A DNA stretch of 64,000 bases, from contig JANYDS010000043.1 of NCBI GenBank assembly GCA_025363475.1, positions 1 to 64,000 of the forward strand. Direction: 5' to 3'. Under the pieces are notes generated by a model that saw nothing but the letters and a program-made list of their open reading frames with translations, searched no databases and was not told where the DNA came from. This document shows positions 45,133 to 54,419 of the stretch, piece by piece; within the stretch, counting starts at the first letter, position 1; each line of letters begins with the position of its first letter. Both the position numbers and the translations under genes were made by a program. The DNA is from Terriglobia bacterium. GTDB taxonomy: Bacteria; Acidobacteriota; Terriglobia; Bryobacterales; Bryobacteraceae.

Positions 45133-48100
45133 ATGTCATTACGCTCGATTTTCAATCGTTACTCAATCGCTGCGGCCACCATACTGGTCCTTGCGGTCTC
45201 GGCATTCGGACAGTCAACCGGCGCCGTTCAGGGCACCATTACCGACGCCTCGGGAGCAGCTGTTCCGAACGCCGCCATCACCGTTAGGTCTGATGGAACG
45301 GGTGCTGAACGCGCAACGACAACCGGCACTGACGGCCTCTACTTTGTGCCTTCGCTCATCAGCGGATCGTACCGCGTGGAAGTCAAGGCTGCGGGAATGT
45401 CGCCGAAAGCAGTGACCGGCCTGACTGTTTCCGTCGGCTCCACCGTAAAGCAGGACTTTGCCCTCGCCGTTGCGTCAGCCTCCGAAGTTGTGGAAGTGGA
45501 AGCTTCCGGGATACAGGTGGATACGACGACGTCAGCCGTGGGAACGGTTGTGAACAGGACGATGGTTCAGGAAGTTCCACTCAACGGACGCCATTTCGTG
45601 GATCTGGCGCTGCTCATTCCAGGCACCGTCACTCCCCCTGCCAACGGTTCGCTCACGGCACCTTTGCGCGGCCAGGGTTCGTTCTCTTTTAATTCCATGG
45701 GAGCGCGCGAAGACAGCGTCAACTTCATGATCAACGGCATCAACCTGAACGATCCGATTCAGAATCAGGTCACGTTCCAGCCGACTCTCAATACCGTGGA
45801 TGAGTTCAAAATCGACAACGGCACTTTCAGCGCTGAGTACGGCCGGAATTCGGGGTCGATTGTAAATATCGCCACGAAGTCCGGCAGCAATTCATGGCAT
45901 GGCGAGGCGTACGACTTTCTGCGCAACAATGATCTGGACGCGCGGAACTTCAGCAATCCGACCAACACGGGCAGCGGGGCCAGCCTGACGCCGAATCCTC
46001 AGGCACCGTTTAAACGCAATCAGTTTGGCGGCGATGGCGGCGGCCCAATTCAGCGGGACAAGACCTTCGCCTATCTCAGCTACGAGGGTCTGCGGCAGCG
46101 CCAGGCTGTTCCGATTTCCACCACCACCTTGAGTGCCGCGCAAGTCGCGCAGGCACTGGCGTCCAGCGATTCCATTATCAAGAGCCTGCTTCCGCTGATT
46201 CCGGCAGCCAACTCCGGAACCAATCAATATGTTTCCGCCGTCACGGCTCCGGTGAACATTTCTCAGGGTACGGCAAATATCAGTCATCTGTTTTCAAATG
46301 GCAACCGCTTCAATGTCTATTACGCCATCCAGAAAGACGAACGTAATGAACCGCCGTCAACGGACGGTAACAGCTTTCCGGGCGGTGGCGACCTTCGGAA
46401 CGGAACACGCCAGCTGCTGACACTCACTGACACCTGGGTAATCACTCCGACGCTGGTCAACGAAGCACGTGCGGGCTTCAACCGGATACACATTACCTTT
46501 GATCCGCAGACGGCACTCAGCGCTGCCTCGCTGGGAATTAACAGCGGCGTAGCCCCGGGGATCAATCTGCCCCAGATCACTGTTTCCGGTTCCTTTACGT
46601 TCGGGGGCAACAGTGGCTTTCCCCAGGGGCGCGGCGACACCACTGAAGTGGTGTCCGACACGCTGAGCTGGGTACACGGCAACCACACTGTTAAGGTCGG
46701 TGGCGAATACCGGCGCGCCAACAGCAACAATTTTAATGCAACACCGGGGACCATTGCCTTCCCAACGGTCACCGCGTTTCTCGCCGACCAGGCCAACGCA
46801 TTTTCGGTCACCACTTCCAACCGGGCAAACCGTACCTATGTAAATTCCATCGGAGCCTTTGCCACCGATTCGTGGAAGCTGTCGCCGACGCTGACGGCCC
46901 AAATCGGCCTGCGTTACGACTTCTATGGCACGCCAACAGAAGCGCAGAATCGCTTCACAGTTTTCGATCCCACTACGGTAAGCCTCTTGCCTGTTGGATC
47001 AGGCTCCGGCCCCGCGCTGGCCTTCAATAACAACAACAGCTTTGAACCCAGACTTGGTTTGGCATGGGATCCGTCCAGGAACGGCAAAACAGTGATTCGT
47101 ACTGCCTACGCAATCATGAATGACCAGCCGAACCTGGGCCTTGTCACCGGCCTCGCCTCCAATCCGCCGAATGCATTCCCTGTCTCGTATTCGCCGAGCG
47201 CCGCAATACCGTTTGTGAGCCTTGCCAATGCCTACGCGGCTGCAGGGGGAAGCGTCTCACCCATATCGGTAGCGCACAATTATCACAACGCTTATTTCTC
47301 GGAATACAACTTCAATATCCAGCATCAGCTGTCCCGTGACACCAGCATGTCGGTTGGATATTACGGCACGGTGGGCAGACATCTGAATGTTGAGCGCAAC
47401 TACAATCAGCTGGTGAATGGTGGCCGTCCCTACCCGAGACTTTCTGCCACCAGTCCTGTTGCGCCCGGTCTGCCGTTAACCAATATTCTGGTTTATGAGA
47501 GCGTCGGGACTTCTTCGTACAACGGGCTCTGGGTAACCGGAACCAAACGAATTGGGCGGGGTATGCAGCTGAACACCTCCTACACGTGGTCCAAATCGCT
47601 TGACACCAATTCGCGCAACAACCAGGGGCTGGTGATTCAGGACAGCAACAACGTCCAGGGCGACAAGGGCCGTTCTGACTTTGATGCGCGCCACCGGCTG
47701 GTGCTGAGCGGTGTGTATGCCCTGCCCATTCATGGAAACCGGTTGAAAGATGGCTGGCAGATTTCTTCACTGATGCAGTTGCAGACGGGCAATCCGTTAA
47801 ACGTTCGTACGTCGAACACTGCGTTCACCGGCTCTGCTCTGCTGCGCCCGAACGTGACTGCCCCGGTGATTACCGGACTGACTCCCGGAACCAACGGGAG
47901 CGCCACGACCGTTACGTGGATTCAGAACCCTTCGGTGCTGGTGAATCCCGGCAATGCATTCGGCAATTTGGGCCGAAATTCTATTCCCGGACCGGGCTTT
48001 AAGAATGTGGATTTCGCCGTGGTTAAGAACACCCGTGTCACAGAGCACCTGACCTATCAGATGCGGGTGGAAGCTTTTGATCTGTTTAATAAGGTCAATT

Positions 48101-48225
48101 TCACCAATCCGGGCTTGACGGTTGGGACCGCGACGCTGGGATTGATTACCAACGGGACCCGGTTTGCGGCGGGCGATGGCGGTACTTCACGGCAGATTCA
48201 GGTTGCTATGAAATTGCTTTTCTAA
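45133..48225 (+). CDS. Oar-like TonB-dependent receptor with carboxypeptidase-regulatory domain
   Basis: 1030-aa outer-membrane protein. Signal peptide (AATILVLAVSAFGQ), a CarboxypepD_reg-like domain (about 28-110; GAVQGTITDASGAAVPNAAI), a plug (VPLNGRHFVDLALLIPGTV, FMINGINLNDPIQNQ, EYGRNSGSIVNIATKSGSN) and a beta-barrel ending QIQVAMKLLF with a C-terminal Phe. AGGGGTGAAGAG gives a strong ribosome-binding site. It is a paralogue of the receptor encoded at 27325. Followed by a 13-bp stem-loop. Confidence 0.93.
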   Translation: MSLRSIFNRYSIAAATILVLAVSAFGQSTGAVQGTITDASGAAVPNAAITVRSDGTGAERATTTGTDGLYFVPSLISGSYRVEVKAAGMSPKAVTGLTVSVGSTVKQDFALAVASASEVVEVEASGIQVDTTTSAVGTVVNRTMVQEVPLNGRHFVDLALLIPGTVTPPANGSLTAPLRGQGSFSFNSMGAREDSVNFMINGINLNDPIQNQVTFQPTLNTVDEFKIDNGTFSAEYGRNSGSIVNIATKSGSNSWHGEAYDFLRNNDLDARNFSNPTNTGSGASLTPNPQAPFKRNQFGGDGGGPIQRDKTFAYLSYEGLRQRQAVPISTTTLSAAQVAQALASSDSIIKSLLPLIPAANSGTNQYVSAVTAPVNISQGTANISHLFSNGNRFNVYYAIQKDERNEPPSTDGNSFPGGGDLRNGTRQLLTLTDTWVITPTLVNEARAGFNRIHITFDPQTALSAASLGINSGVAPGINLPQITVSGSFTFGGNSGFPQGRGDTTEVVSDTLSWVHGNHTVKVGGEYRRANSNNFNATPGTIAFPTVTAFLADQANAFSVTTSNRANRTYVNSIGAFATDSWKLSPTLTAQIGLRYDFYGTPTEAQNRFTVFDPTTVSLLPVGSGSGPALAFNNNNSFEPRLGLAWDPSRNGKTVIRTAYAIMNDQPNLGLVTGLASNPPNAFPVSYSPSAAIPFVSLANAYAAAGGSVSPISVAHNYHNAYFSEYNFNIQHQLSRDTSMSVGYYGTVGRHLNVERNYNQLVNGGRPYPRLSATSPVAPGLPLTNILVYESVGTSSYNGLWVTGTKRIGRGMQLNTSYTWSKSLDTNSRNNQGLVIQDSNNVQGDKGRSDFDARHRLVLSGVYALPIHGNRLKDGWQISSLMQLQTGNPLNVRTSNTAFTGSALLRPNVTAPVITGLTPGTNGSATTVTWIQNPSVLVNPGNAFGNLGRNSIPGPGFKNVDFAVVKNTRVTEHLTYQMRVEAFDLFNKVNFTNPGLTVGTATLGLITNGTRFAAGDGGTSRQIQVAMKLLF

Positions 48226-48236
48226 GCGGAGCAAGC

Positions 48237-48267
48237 GGACGTGGACCCCTCTGCGGGGTCCACGTCC
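48237..48267. terminator. Stem-loop between convergent genes, possible bidirectional terminator
   Basis: GGACGTGGACCCC and GGGGTCCACGTCC form a perfect 13-bp stem with a 5-base TCTGC loop, located between the stop codons of the receptor and the hydrolase gene. There is no T-tract on either side, so intrinsic termination is not certain; it may protect 3' ends. Confidence 0.6.
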
Positions 48268-48271
48268 TCCG

Positions 48272-49315
48272 TTACAGATTACGTTTCAGGAAAGAGCAGA
48301 TCTGGTAACCGACTACGAACTTGAACGGGGCTTCACCCAGCGTGTAATGACCACACGGCATTACGACGAGTTTGTGCTTCACGTCGCGCTGTCGCAGTTG
48401 ATCCACTACCTGCTTTGAAAATTCCGGCAGGAATGTTGTGTCGTACGTGGCATAAAGGAAGAACGACTTCTTCTTTAGAGCCGCGAAGCGATCCATGTAG
48501 TGAACCGGGCTGGTGCAGTCCCATGTGGCGCGGAGACGGTCCAGGTCAATTTCCCCTTCAAATCCCTTGCGAATATGCTTGGTTGAGAGGCCGGTCCACA
48601 CTACGTCCGCAAACACGGTGGAGCAGTGGTTGAAGACGTTTACTTTGATTCGTTCGTCATGCGCCGTGGCGAGGAATCCGTAACACGAGCCGAGGCTGGT
48701 GCCCACAATACCGAGATCGGTGTAGCCGCGCTGCTGCAGCCAGTCAAAACAGGCGCGGACATCGATCACAGCCTGGCGTGTGGCATCAATGGTGCGTCCG
48801 ACGTTCGATGACACGGCGTAATCCGCGCGAGTCAATTCCGGCGGCATTCGTTTGTCGTGATAGGGCAAACTGATGCGGATGGCTGATATCCCTGTAGCCG
48901 CTATAGCCGCGCACAGGGCGACATGCTGCTGGGGGCTGGCGTTCCAGTGGGGCAGCACCACAACGGCTTTGTTGCCCTTCCGGAAGCGCGGATTGCCGGG
49001 GAAGTACCGGGCGTGCACCGTGTTGTTTAGTGGGTGCGGGGATTCGACAGGTGAGGTGAACTGCAGCCAGGAATCTTCAAAGCGAAAATCAGTGGGGGAC
49101 CTGTAGTCGAAAAAATCCGCACTGTTGGCGATGGCAAGCCGGTTAAGTTCTCTGAGACGCTCTTCGGGGTCGAGTGCGGCGGATTGCACGGGCCAGTTGG
49201 TGGTCCATTCCGTACCCCAGTCGAAGGGTCTTACCAGACGATCCGTGGAGCGCGTAGCAAGGTCCATCTCCCAGGCGCCCATGCGTCGCCCGTACCAGTC
49301 TCTTAATAATTCCAT
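48272..49315 (-). CDS. Alpha/beta hydrolase, ABHD18-like
   Basis: 347 aa. The nucleophile elbow is GTSLGSCYG (GxSxG), with acid Asp in FFLYATYDTTFLPEF and His in MPCGHYTLGEAPF completing the triad. An N-terminal 100-residue extension (LLRDWYGRRMGAWEM, then SPTDFRFEDSWLQF) precedes the core, as in the ABHD18/DUF2048 group. No signal peptide. Substrate unknown, probably an ester. Confidence 0.82.
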   Translation of the reverse strand: MELLRDWYGRRMGAWEMDLATRSTDRLVRPFDWGTEWTTNWPVQSAALDPEERLRELNRLAIANSADFFDYRSPTDFRFEDSWLQFTSPVESPHPLNNTVHARYFPGNPRFRKGNKAVVVLPHWNASPQQHVALCAAIAATGISAIRISLPYHDKRMPPELTRADYAVSSNVGRTIDATRQAVIDVRACFDWLQQRGYTDLGIVGTSLGSCYGFLATAHDERIKVNVFNHCSTVFADVVWTGLSTKHIRKGFEGEIDLDRLRATWDCTSPVHYMDRFAALKKKSFFLYATYDTTFLPEFSKQVVDQLRQRDVKHKLVVMPCGHYTLGEAPFKFVVGYQICSFLKRNL

Positions 49316-49363
49316 CTTTGGCTGAAATTCCAGGTTACCAAAACGACCGTCGCGCCAAACGGC

Positions 49364-50083
49364 TCAACGAAGGAATTGAGCTTCCTGTTTCTGTTTCTTC
49401 AGACGCTGAACGAGAGGCTGATTGAGGAATTCTATGAAGGGGGTGGCTGCTTCCATACGAGTCACCAGTTCTATGAAAAGCTTTGGCGTGGTGGCGAGGG
49501 CGGGGTCGAGCTTCGTCCACAGCAGATATTGTTTACGCTTCAGGAGTTCAATCTCCGGGTGTGCGGAGTCGAAGCCCTTGGGCACCCGGGCCAGGCTCTC
49601 GCCGCTTAGCTCACCGAAGAGTTTCCTGACTCTGGTGGTATCGAAGGTTGCACGGAAAGCTGCGGCATTGTCGGCGATGTGGTGTCGAACGGCGCGCAAG
49701 GCATCAGGTTCCGGAGAATAGATGCCGCTGCCGACGTCAACGCCTTCGGGGGATATGCCCACGTAGAAAGACGCGAGGTCATCTTTGGAAGAACCGTTGC
49801 GCCAGAAGAGTGCCGAGGTGTAGGACTTGTAGGGGATTTTATTTTTGGAAAAGCGGGTATCGCGGTAGATGCGGTACGGGCATTTGGCGGGGTCACCGAC
49901 ATAATCCGGGGCGAAGCGGGCCATTTCGCGGTGGAGTGCGGTGACCAGTTGCAGCATAGGCTGGCGCACTGTCTCTTCGAAGACCGGCTTGCGGACATTA
50001 AACCATTCGCGGTCGTTATTCTGCTTGAGGTCGCGGAGGAAGGTGAGGCCTTCGGCGGGGAATCCGGGAAACAGGCTCTTCAT
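49364..50083 (-). CDS. DUF2461 family protein
   Basis: 239-aa protein of the TIGR02453/DUF2461 family, unknown function. Recognisable segments: FLRDLKQNNDREWFNVRKPV, CPYRIYRDTRFSKNKIPYKS, ASFYVGISPEGVDVGSGIYS and KLFIELVTRMEAATPFIEFL. The ATG at 50083 corresponds to the family start; the reading frame upstream overlaps murB antisense and was ignored. Divergent from murB, 25 bases apart, so their promoters overlap. Confidence 0.88.
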   Translation of the reverse strand: MKSLFPGFPAEGLTFLRDLKQNNDREWFNVRKPVFEETVRQPMLQLVTALHREMARFAPDYVGDPAKCPYRIYRDTRFSKNKIPYKSYTSALFWRNGSSKDDLASFYVGISPEGVDVGSGIYSPEPDALRAVRHHIADNAAAFRATFDTTRVRKLFGELSGESLARVPKGFDSAHPEIELLKRKQYLLWTKLDPALATTPKLFIELVTRMEAATPFIEFLNQPLVQRLKKQKQEAQFLR

Positions 50084-50095
50084 AATTGCTGTCCC

Positions 50096-50101
50096 TATAA
50101 T
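50096..50101 (+). promoter_or_regulatory. -10 box directly before murB
   Basis: A perfect TATAAT ends 7 bases before the murB ATG (50109). The transcript would begin at or next to the start codon, with no room for a ribosome-binding site. No convincing -35 is seen at the normal distance. Confidence 0.4.
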
Positions 50102-50108
50102 TAAAGCA

Positions 50109-51098
50109 ATGAACGCGTTGGTTAACCCGGTACTCGGCGTCGAAACGACGTTTGAGCAGCTTTCCGAACTGCCTGATGTGAGAGTGGTGCGCGATGTACC
50201 GCTTTCCGCGCACACGCGTTTTGGCATCGGCGGCCCGGCAGACATCATGCTGGAAACAGGAAATACAGCGTCCTTCATCAAGGCGATGCAGATCGTCGCC
50301 CATAGCGAACTCCAGAGCGTTGTCGTGGCGGGCGGGACCAACCTGATTGTGGCGGACGCCGGATATCGGGGAGTGGTGCTGAAGCTGACGAATGATTCGC
50401 TTCGCGCGGAAGGCAACACTGTTTATATGGAGAGCGGCGTGGTGCTGCAGCGGCTGGTCGATTTTACAGTAGACCTTGGCTTGAAGGGGCTGGAAACGAT
50501 GACAGGGATTCCCGGTTCCACAGGCGGCGCGATTTACGGCAACGCCGGTGCCTATGGGCATTCGCTGATGGAACGGGTTGGGCGCGTACGGTTTTTCGAC
50601 GGCCAGACAGTGCGTGAAATCGATAACGCCGGGTGTGAATTTCGGTATCGCGAAAGCATTTTCAAACGCCACAAAGACTGGATCATTTTCTCTGCTGAAC
50701 TGGCAATGGAACCGGGTGACGCAGTTGTCTTGCGTCAGACTGCGGATAAGATTCTGGATACACGGAACCGCAAATATCCACCGTCAATGAAGTGCGCGGG
50801 GAGTATTTTCAAGAACTACCTGCTGGCTGAACTGCCGGCTCGGGTGGCAGCGGAACTGCCTGCTCAGGTGGTGATTGAGGGCAAGGTGCCGTCGGCATGG
50901 TTTCTGGAGCAGATTGGCGCGAAGGGCATGCGTGCGGGCGCTATCTGCGTGGCTGAGTATCACGCCAATCTGATCTACAACGAGGGCGGCGGAACGGCGC
51001 GGGATCTGGTGGGTATCATCACCGAATTGAAGCGCAGGGTGAGTGAGCGCTGGGACATCCCGCTCGAAGAAGAAGTTCAATACGTGGGGTTTCCATGA
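50109..51098 (+). CDS. murB: UDP-N-acetylmuramate dehydrogenase
   Basis: 329-aa FAD enzyme reducing UDP-GlcNAc-enolpyruvate to UDP-MurNAc in peptidoglycan synthesis. FAD-binding segments are TRFGIGGPADIML and VVAGGTNLIVADAGYRG, followed by GLEGLETMTGIPGSTGGAIYGNAGAYG in slightly altered form and the catalytic region CAGSIFKNY. Start chosen at ATG 50109, which gives the expected length. It overlaps the next gene by 4 bases (ATGA). Confidence 0.95.
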   Translation: MNALVNPVLGVETTFEQLSELPDVRVVRDVPLSAHTRFGIGGPADIMLETGNTASFIKAMQIVAHSELQSVVVAGGTNLIVADAGYRGVVLKLTNDSLRAEGNTVYMESGVVLQRLVDFTVDLGLKGLETMTGIPGSTGGAIYGNAGAYGHSLMERVGRVRFFDGQTVREIDNAGCEFRYRESIFKRHKDWIIFSAELAMEPGDAVVLRQTADKILDTRNRKYPPSMKCAGSIFKNYLLAELPARVAAELPAQVVIEGKVPSAWFLEQIGAKGMRAGAICVAEYHANLIYNEGGGTARDLVGIITELKRRVSERWDIPLEEEVQYVGFP

Positions 51099-51838
51099 AG
51101 CGACGCCTGATTTTCGGATTGTTCGCCGTGGTGGCATGCAGCGCCGCTGAGTTTCCCGCGGCGGAGGGTTTGCTGGACCGGTTCATTGAGCGCTCCGGCG
51201 GCGTGGCAGCTTATGCCAAAGCGAAAAACGTGGAGATGATCGGCACCGTGGAAATCGCCGGGAGAAACATCAGCGGAAAAATCGCGATGGTTGAGGAAGG
51301 CGGCAAGGCGTGGACGTCCATGGAATTGCCGGGCATCGGAAGAGTGGAGCAGGGCTTTGACGGCAATATTGGCTGGGAGATGAATGCAATCCAGGGCGCG
51401 CGGCTAATTGAGGGCGATGAGAAGAGCGCGCTGAAGCGGGGGTCGAGTTACTCTGCGGTGACGGCATGGCGGGATGATTACAAAGCCGCCCGGACTGTCG
51501 GAGAAGAGACGGTGGAAGGCGCGCCTGCGTGGAAGGTACTGATGACGCCTAAGGAAGGGCGTGCGGAGACTTTCTATTTCGATAAAGAATCGAAGCTGTT
51601 GATTCGGGTAACGACGCTGACCTCTACGCCACTGGGCGATATTCCAGCTGATGTAGTGATGTCAGATTACAAATCTGTCGATGGCATCATGACCGCATTC
51701 ACCATGACGCAGAAGGCGATGGGGCAAAGCATCGTGATGAAGTTCGACAAGATCACTTATAACGCGACGTTGCCGAAGGGGCGCTTTGATTTGCCTGTTG
51801 CCGTAAAAGCGCTGGTGGCGAAACAGGCTGCACAATAG
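51095..51838 (+). CDS. Secreted LolA/LppX-fold-like protein
   Basis: 247 aa with a short signal peptide (LIFGLFAVVACSAAEFP). The body is an outer-membrane lipoprotein-sorting-like half barrel (LLDRFIERSGGVAAYAKAKN, GWEMNAIQGARLIEGDEKSA, FYFDKESKLLIRVTTLTSTP). Such proteins bind lipid or lipoprotein; in Acidobacteria they are common but uncharacterised. It is coupled to murB. Confidence 0.72.
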   Translation: MKRRLIFGLFAVVACSAAEFPAAEGLLDRFIERSGGVAAYAKAKNVEMIGTVEIAGRNISGKIAMVEEGGKAWTSMELPGIGRVEQGFDGNIGWEMNAIQGARLIEGDEKSALKRGSSYSAVTAWRDDYKAARTVGEETVEGAPAWKVLMTPKEGRAETFYFDKESKLLIRVTTLTSTPLGDIPADVVMSDYKSVDGIMTAFTMTQKAMGQSIVMKFDKITYNATLPKGRFDLPVAVKALVAKQAAQ

Positions 51839-51891
51839 GGCGCGCGAAATCACTATAATGAAGCACCGAATATAGAAGTGCTGAGGGCCGG

Positions 51892-52734
51892 ATGCGGGCG
51901 ACCTGGACAACCAAAAAACTGGTGATGGGTATTGCGGTAGTGGCCGCACTGGGGACTGCGTTCGCCTGGGAGAAACCCCCGCGTGAATGGCGGGAGTATC
52001 CAGGGCAGGACAACATTGAAATCCCGCCTGATTTTCGCGAAAAGACGGAATGGGTGTTTGCGCGGCTGATGTATCCTCCGGCACAGGGCGGGTTCAGACG
52101 CGGGTTCCGTGGCGGTTCGTGGAAAAACGGCAATTCTGCATGGACCACCGATTACACCGCCGCTGACAGACATGTCTCGAAAGCACTGCGGCGGTTGACG
52201 CGGATCCACGTCAGGAGCGTTGAACAGCCGGTGGATCTGGATGACGGCGACGACATCTTCAACTATCCGTGGTTGTATGCGGTTGAGGTGGGCCAGTGGG
52301 GCCTGACTGATAGTCAGGTAAAGCAGATGCGTGAATATTTCGACCGCGGCGGCTTCTTCATGTGCGACGATTTTCACGGCACGCGCGAATGGGCGATCTT
52401 CATGGCAACGATGGAGCGCGTCTTTCCTGATCATCCGGTGGTGGATATTCCGGAAACCGATTCGATCTTCCACGTGCTGTACGATCTGGACAACAAGTAT
52501 CAAGTTCCTGGCGCGCAGTACCTGCGGAGCGGGCGGACTTACGAACAGGACGGGTTTCAGCCGCACTGGCGTGGGATCTATGACAATTCAGGCCGGCTGA
52601 TGGTGGCGATTTGCCACGACATGGATTTGGGCGATGCGTGGGAATATGCGGATGAACCTTCGTATGATGAAAAATTCTCAGCGATGGCTTTCCGGATTGT
52701 GGCGAACTACGTTGTTTATTCGATGACGCACTAA
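51892..52734 (+). CDS. DUF4159 domain protein
   Basis: 280-aa exported protein with an N-terminal hydrophobic signal (VMGIAVVAALGTAFAWEKPP). The DUF4159 domain is seen in FARLMYPPAQGG, DDIFNYPWLYAVEVGQWGL, QMREYFDRGGFFMCDDFHGT and CHDMDLGDAWEYADEP. The fold resembles glutamine amidotransferase-like/ThuA-type domains. Function unknown. TATAAT at 51854-51859 and a GAGGG site precede the ATG. Confidence 0.85.
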   Translation: MRATWTTKKLVMGIAVVAALGTAFAWEKPPREWREYPGQDNIEIPPDFREKTEWVFARLMYPPAQGGFRRGFRGGSWKNGNSAWTTDYTAADRHVSKALRRLTRIHVRSVEQPVDLDDGDDIFNYPWLYAVEVGQWGLTDSQVKQMREYFDRGGFFMCDDFHGTREWAIFMATMERVFPDHPVVDIPETDSIFHVLYDLDNKYQVPGAQYLRSGRTYEQDGFQPHWRGIYDNSGRLMVAICHDMDLGDAWEYADEPSYDEKFSAMAFRIVANYVVYSMTH

Positions 52735-52735
52735 C

Positions 52736-54358
52736 TCACTGGCCCGGGGCTTCTTCCAAAAACATTTTGAGCCTGTAGCTGCGACTGGGGTGGCGGAGTT
52801 TGCGCAACGCCTTAGCTTCAATCTGACGGATGCGTTCACGCGTGACATCGAAGTTCTGGCCCACCTCTTCGAGCGTGTGTTCGCTGCCGTCTTCCAGGCC
52901 AAAACGCAGGCGCAGAATTTTTTCTTCGCGCGGTGAAAGGCTCTTCAGCACCTCAGCGGTTTGCTCCTGAAGATTGAGGTTCAGCATCTGTCGCGAGGGT
53001 GATTCGGCCGCCTGATCCACCAGAAAATCGCCCAGATGCGATTCCTCTTCTTCGCCTACGGGCGTTTCGAGCGAGATAGGTTCCTGAGCGACACGCATCA
53101 CCTTGCGGATTTTCTGCACCGGCAGGTCCAGCCTTTCCGCAAGCTCTTCACTGGTGGGCTCACGGCCCAGTTCCTGAACCAGCGCACGCGACATCCGCAC
53201 CAGTTTGTTGATGGTCTCAATCATGTGGACGGGGATGCGGATGGTGCGGGCCTGGTCGGCTATGGCGCGGGAGATGGATTGGCGCACCCACCATGTCGCG
53301 TAGGTGGAAAATTTATACCCCCGCCGGTATTCAAACTTTTCCACCGCCTTCATCAGTCCGATATTGCCTTCCTGGATCAGATCCAGAAACTGCAGGCCGC
53401 GGTTGTTGTAACGTTTGGCGATACTGACGACCAGACGCAGGTTGGCTTCGATCAGTTCCTGACGCGCCAGTTCCGTTTGATGGTCTGCCTTGATGACTTG
53501 CTCCAGCGCACGGCGCAGAAATCCGACGGGGGAACCATGACACTCTTCAAGGTCTTGCAGAGCGAGAGTCAACTGGCGCTGTTCGCGGCGTAACTCGCGA
53601 ATCACTTCGGCCGGTCCTTCTCCGGCGGCTTCGAGGATACGCTGATTTTGCGCGAGGCGCTGCTCCGCCAGGCGCAGTTCATCCACAGCGGCGCGGAGTT
53701 TTGCGATCAGCGTCTTCGCTGCGTGGTTTTGCAACCGGATGCCGCAGGCGATTTGCGAAATCTGAACCGCGAGCCGGCAAATCTCCCAGCGCAGTTTACG
53801 GTTTTGCTTGGGCTTGGACTGGCGCGGAACTGCAATCAGCTTCTGGCGCAATTGCAGGAATTTCTTGCCGAGACGATTGAGATCATCGCAGGCCGTGAGC
53901 ATTTCGCGCGCACCGGCGTCGTAGATTTCATCGCAGGGAATCGGGTCACTGAACTGGAGAAGGTCTTTCGCCGCGATGTTACCTGCGCGGAGTTCGGCCC
54001 CAAGGCGGATGATTTCGGCAATCACCAGCGGGCAGCGCGAAAGCGTGCGGCGGGTTTTTGACTGACCGCGTTCAATGCGGCGGGCTATGCCTACTTCAGT
54101 GTCACGGTTGAGCAGCCGAACGGCACCCATTTCGCGCAGGTAGAGCCTTACAGGGTCGTGCGATTTATCGAAAGCTTCGCGCTCGGGCGAGTCTTCTGCA
54201 TCGTCGTTCCGGGTAGAGCGGATGTCTGCCGCCGGCTCGTGTGAATGGTCGTCGCCGTCATTCGCAATGAGGTCTGTGACTGGTTCATACAGCGCAAAAC
54301 CACCTGCCTTGCTAACCCGCGCAAGTGGATCGACGGATTCGAAGATGTTTTCGTCCAC
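52736..54358 (-). CDS. rpoD: RNA polymerase primary sigma factor
   Basis: About 540-aa sigma-70. Region 1.2 is [20 protein letters not shown], region 2 [20 protein letters not shown] to [20 protein letters not shown] (core binding, -10 recognition), region 3 [20 protein letters not shown], region 4 [20 protein letters not shown] to [14 protein letters not shown]-type helix-turn-helix for the -35. Region 1.1 is short and acidic. GTG 54358 is proposed as start because AGGGAA precedes it; a TTG at 54400 would add 14 residues but lacks a ribosome-binding site. Directly downstream of dnaG, the classic macromolecular synthesis operon. Confidence 0.93.
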   Translation of the reverse strand: MDENIFESVDPLARVSKAGGFALYEPVTDLIANDGDDHSHEPAADIRSTRNDDAEDSPEREAFDKSHDPVRLYLREMGAVRLLNRDTEVGIARRIERGQSKTRRTLSRCPLVIAEIIRLGAELRAGNIAAKDLLQFSDPIPCDEIYDAGAREMLTACDDLNRLGKKFLQLRQKLIAVPRQSKPKQNRKLRWEICRLAVQISQIACGIRLQNHAAKTLIAKLRAAVDELRLAEQRLAQNQRILEAAGEGPAEVIRELRREQRQLTLALQDLEECHGSPVGFLRRALEQVIKADHQTELARQELIEANLRLVVSIAKRYNNRGLQFLDLIQEGNIGLMKAVEKFEYRRGYKFSTYATWWVRQSISRAIADQARTIRIPVHMIETINKLVRMSRALVQELGREPTSEELAERLDLPVQKIRKVMRVAQEPISLETPVGEEEESHLGDFLVDQAAESPSRQMLNLNLQEQTAEVLKSLSPREEKILRLRFGLEDGSEHTLEEVGQNFDVTRERIRQIEAKALRKLRHPSRSYRLKMFLEEAPGQ

Positions 54359-54419
54359 TGTGCGGTTCCCTGAAGGCCGACGAATGGAATTATTGTACAA
54401 CGACTTTTGAGGGTGAATT

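Noticed and set aside
49941-50108. Upstream extension of murB
   Set aside because: It is antisense to the DUF2461 gene and unlike any MurB N-terminus; ATG 50109 fits the family.
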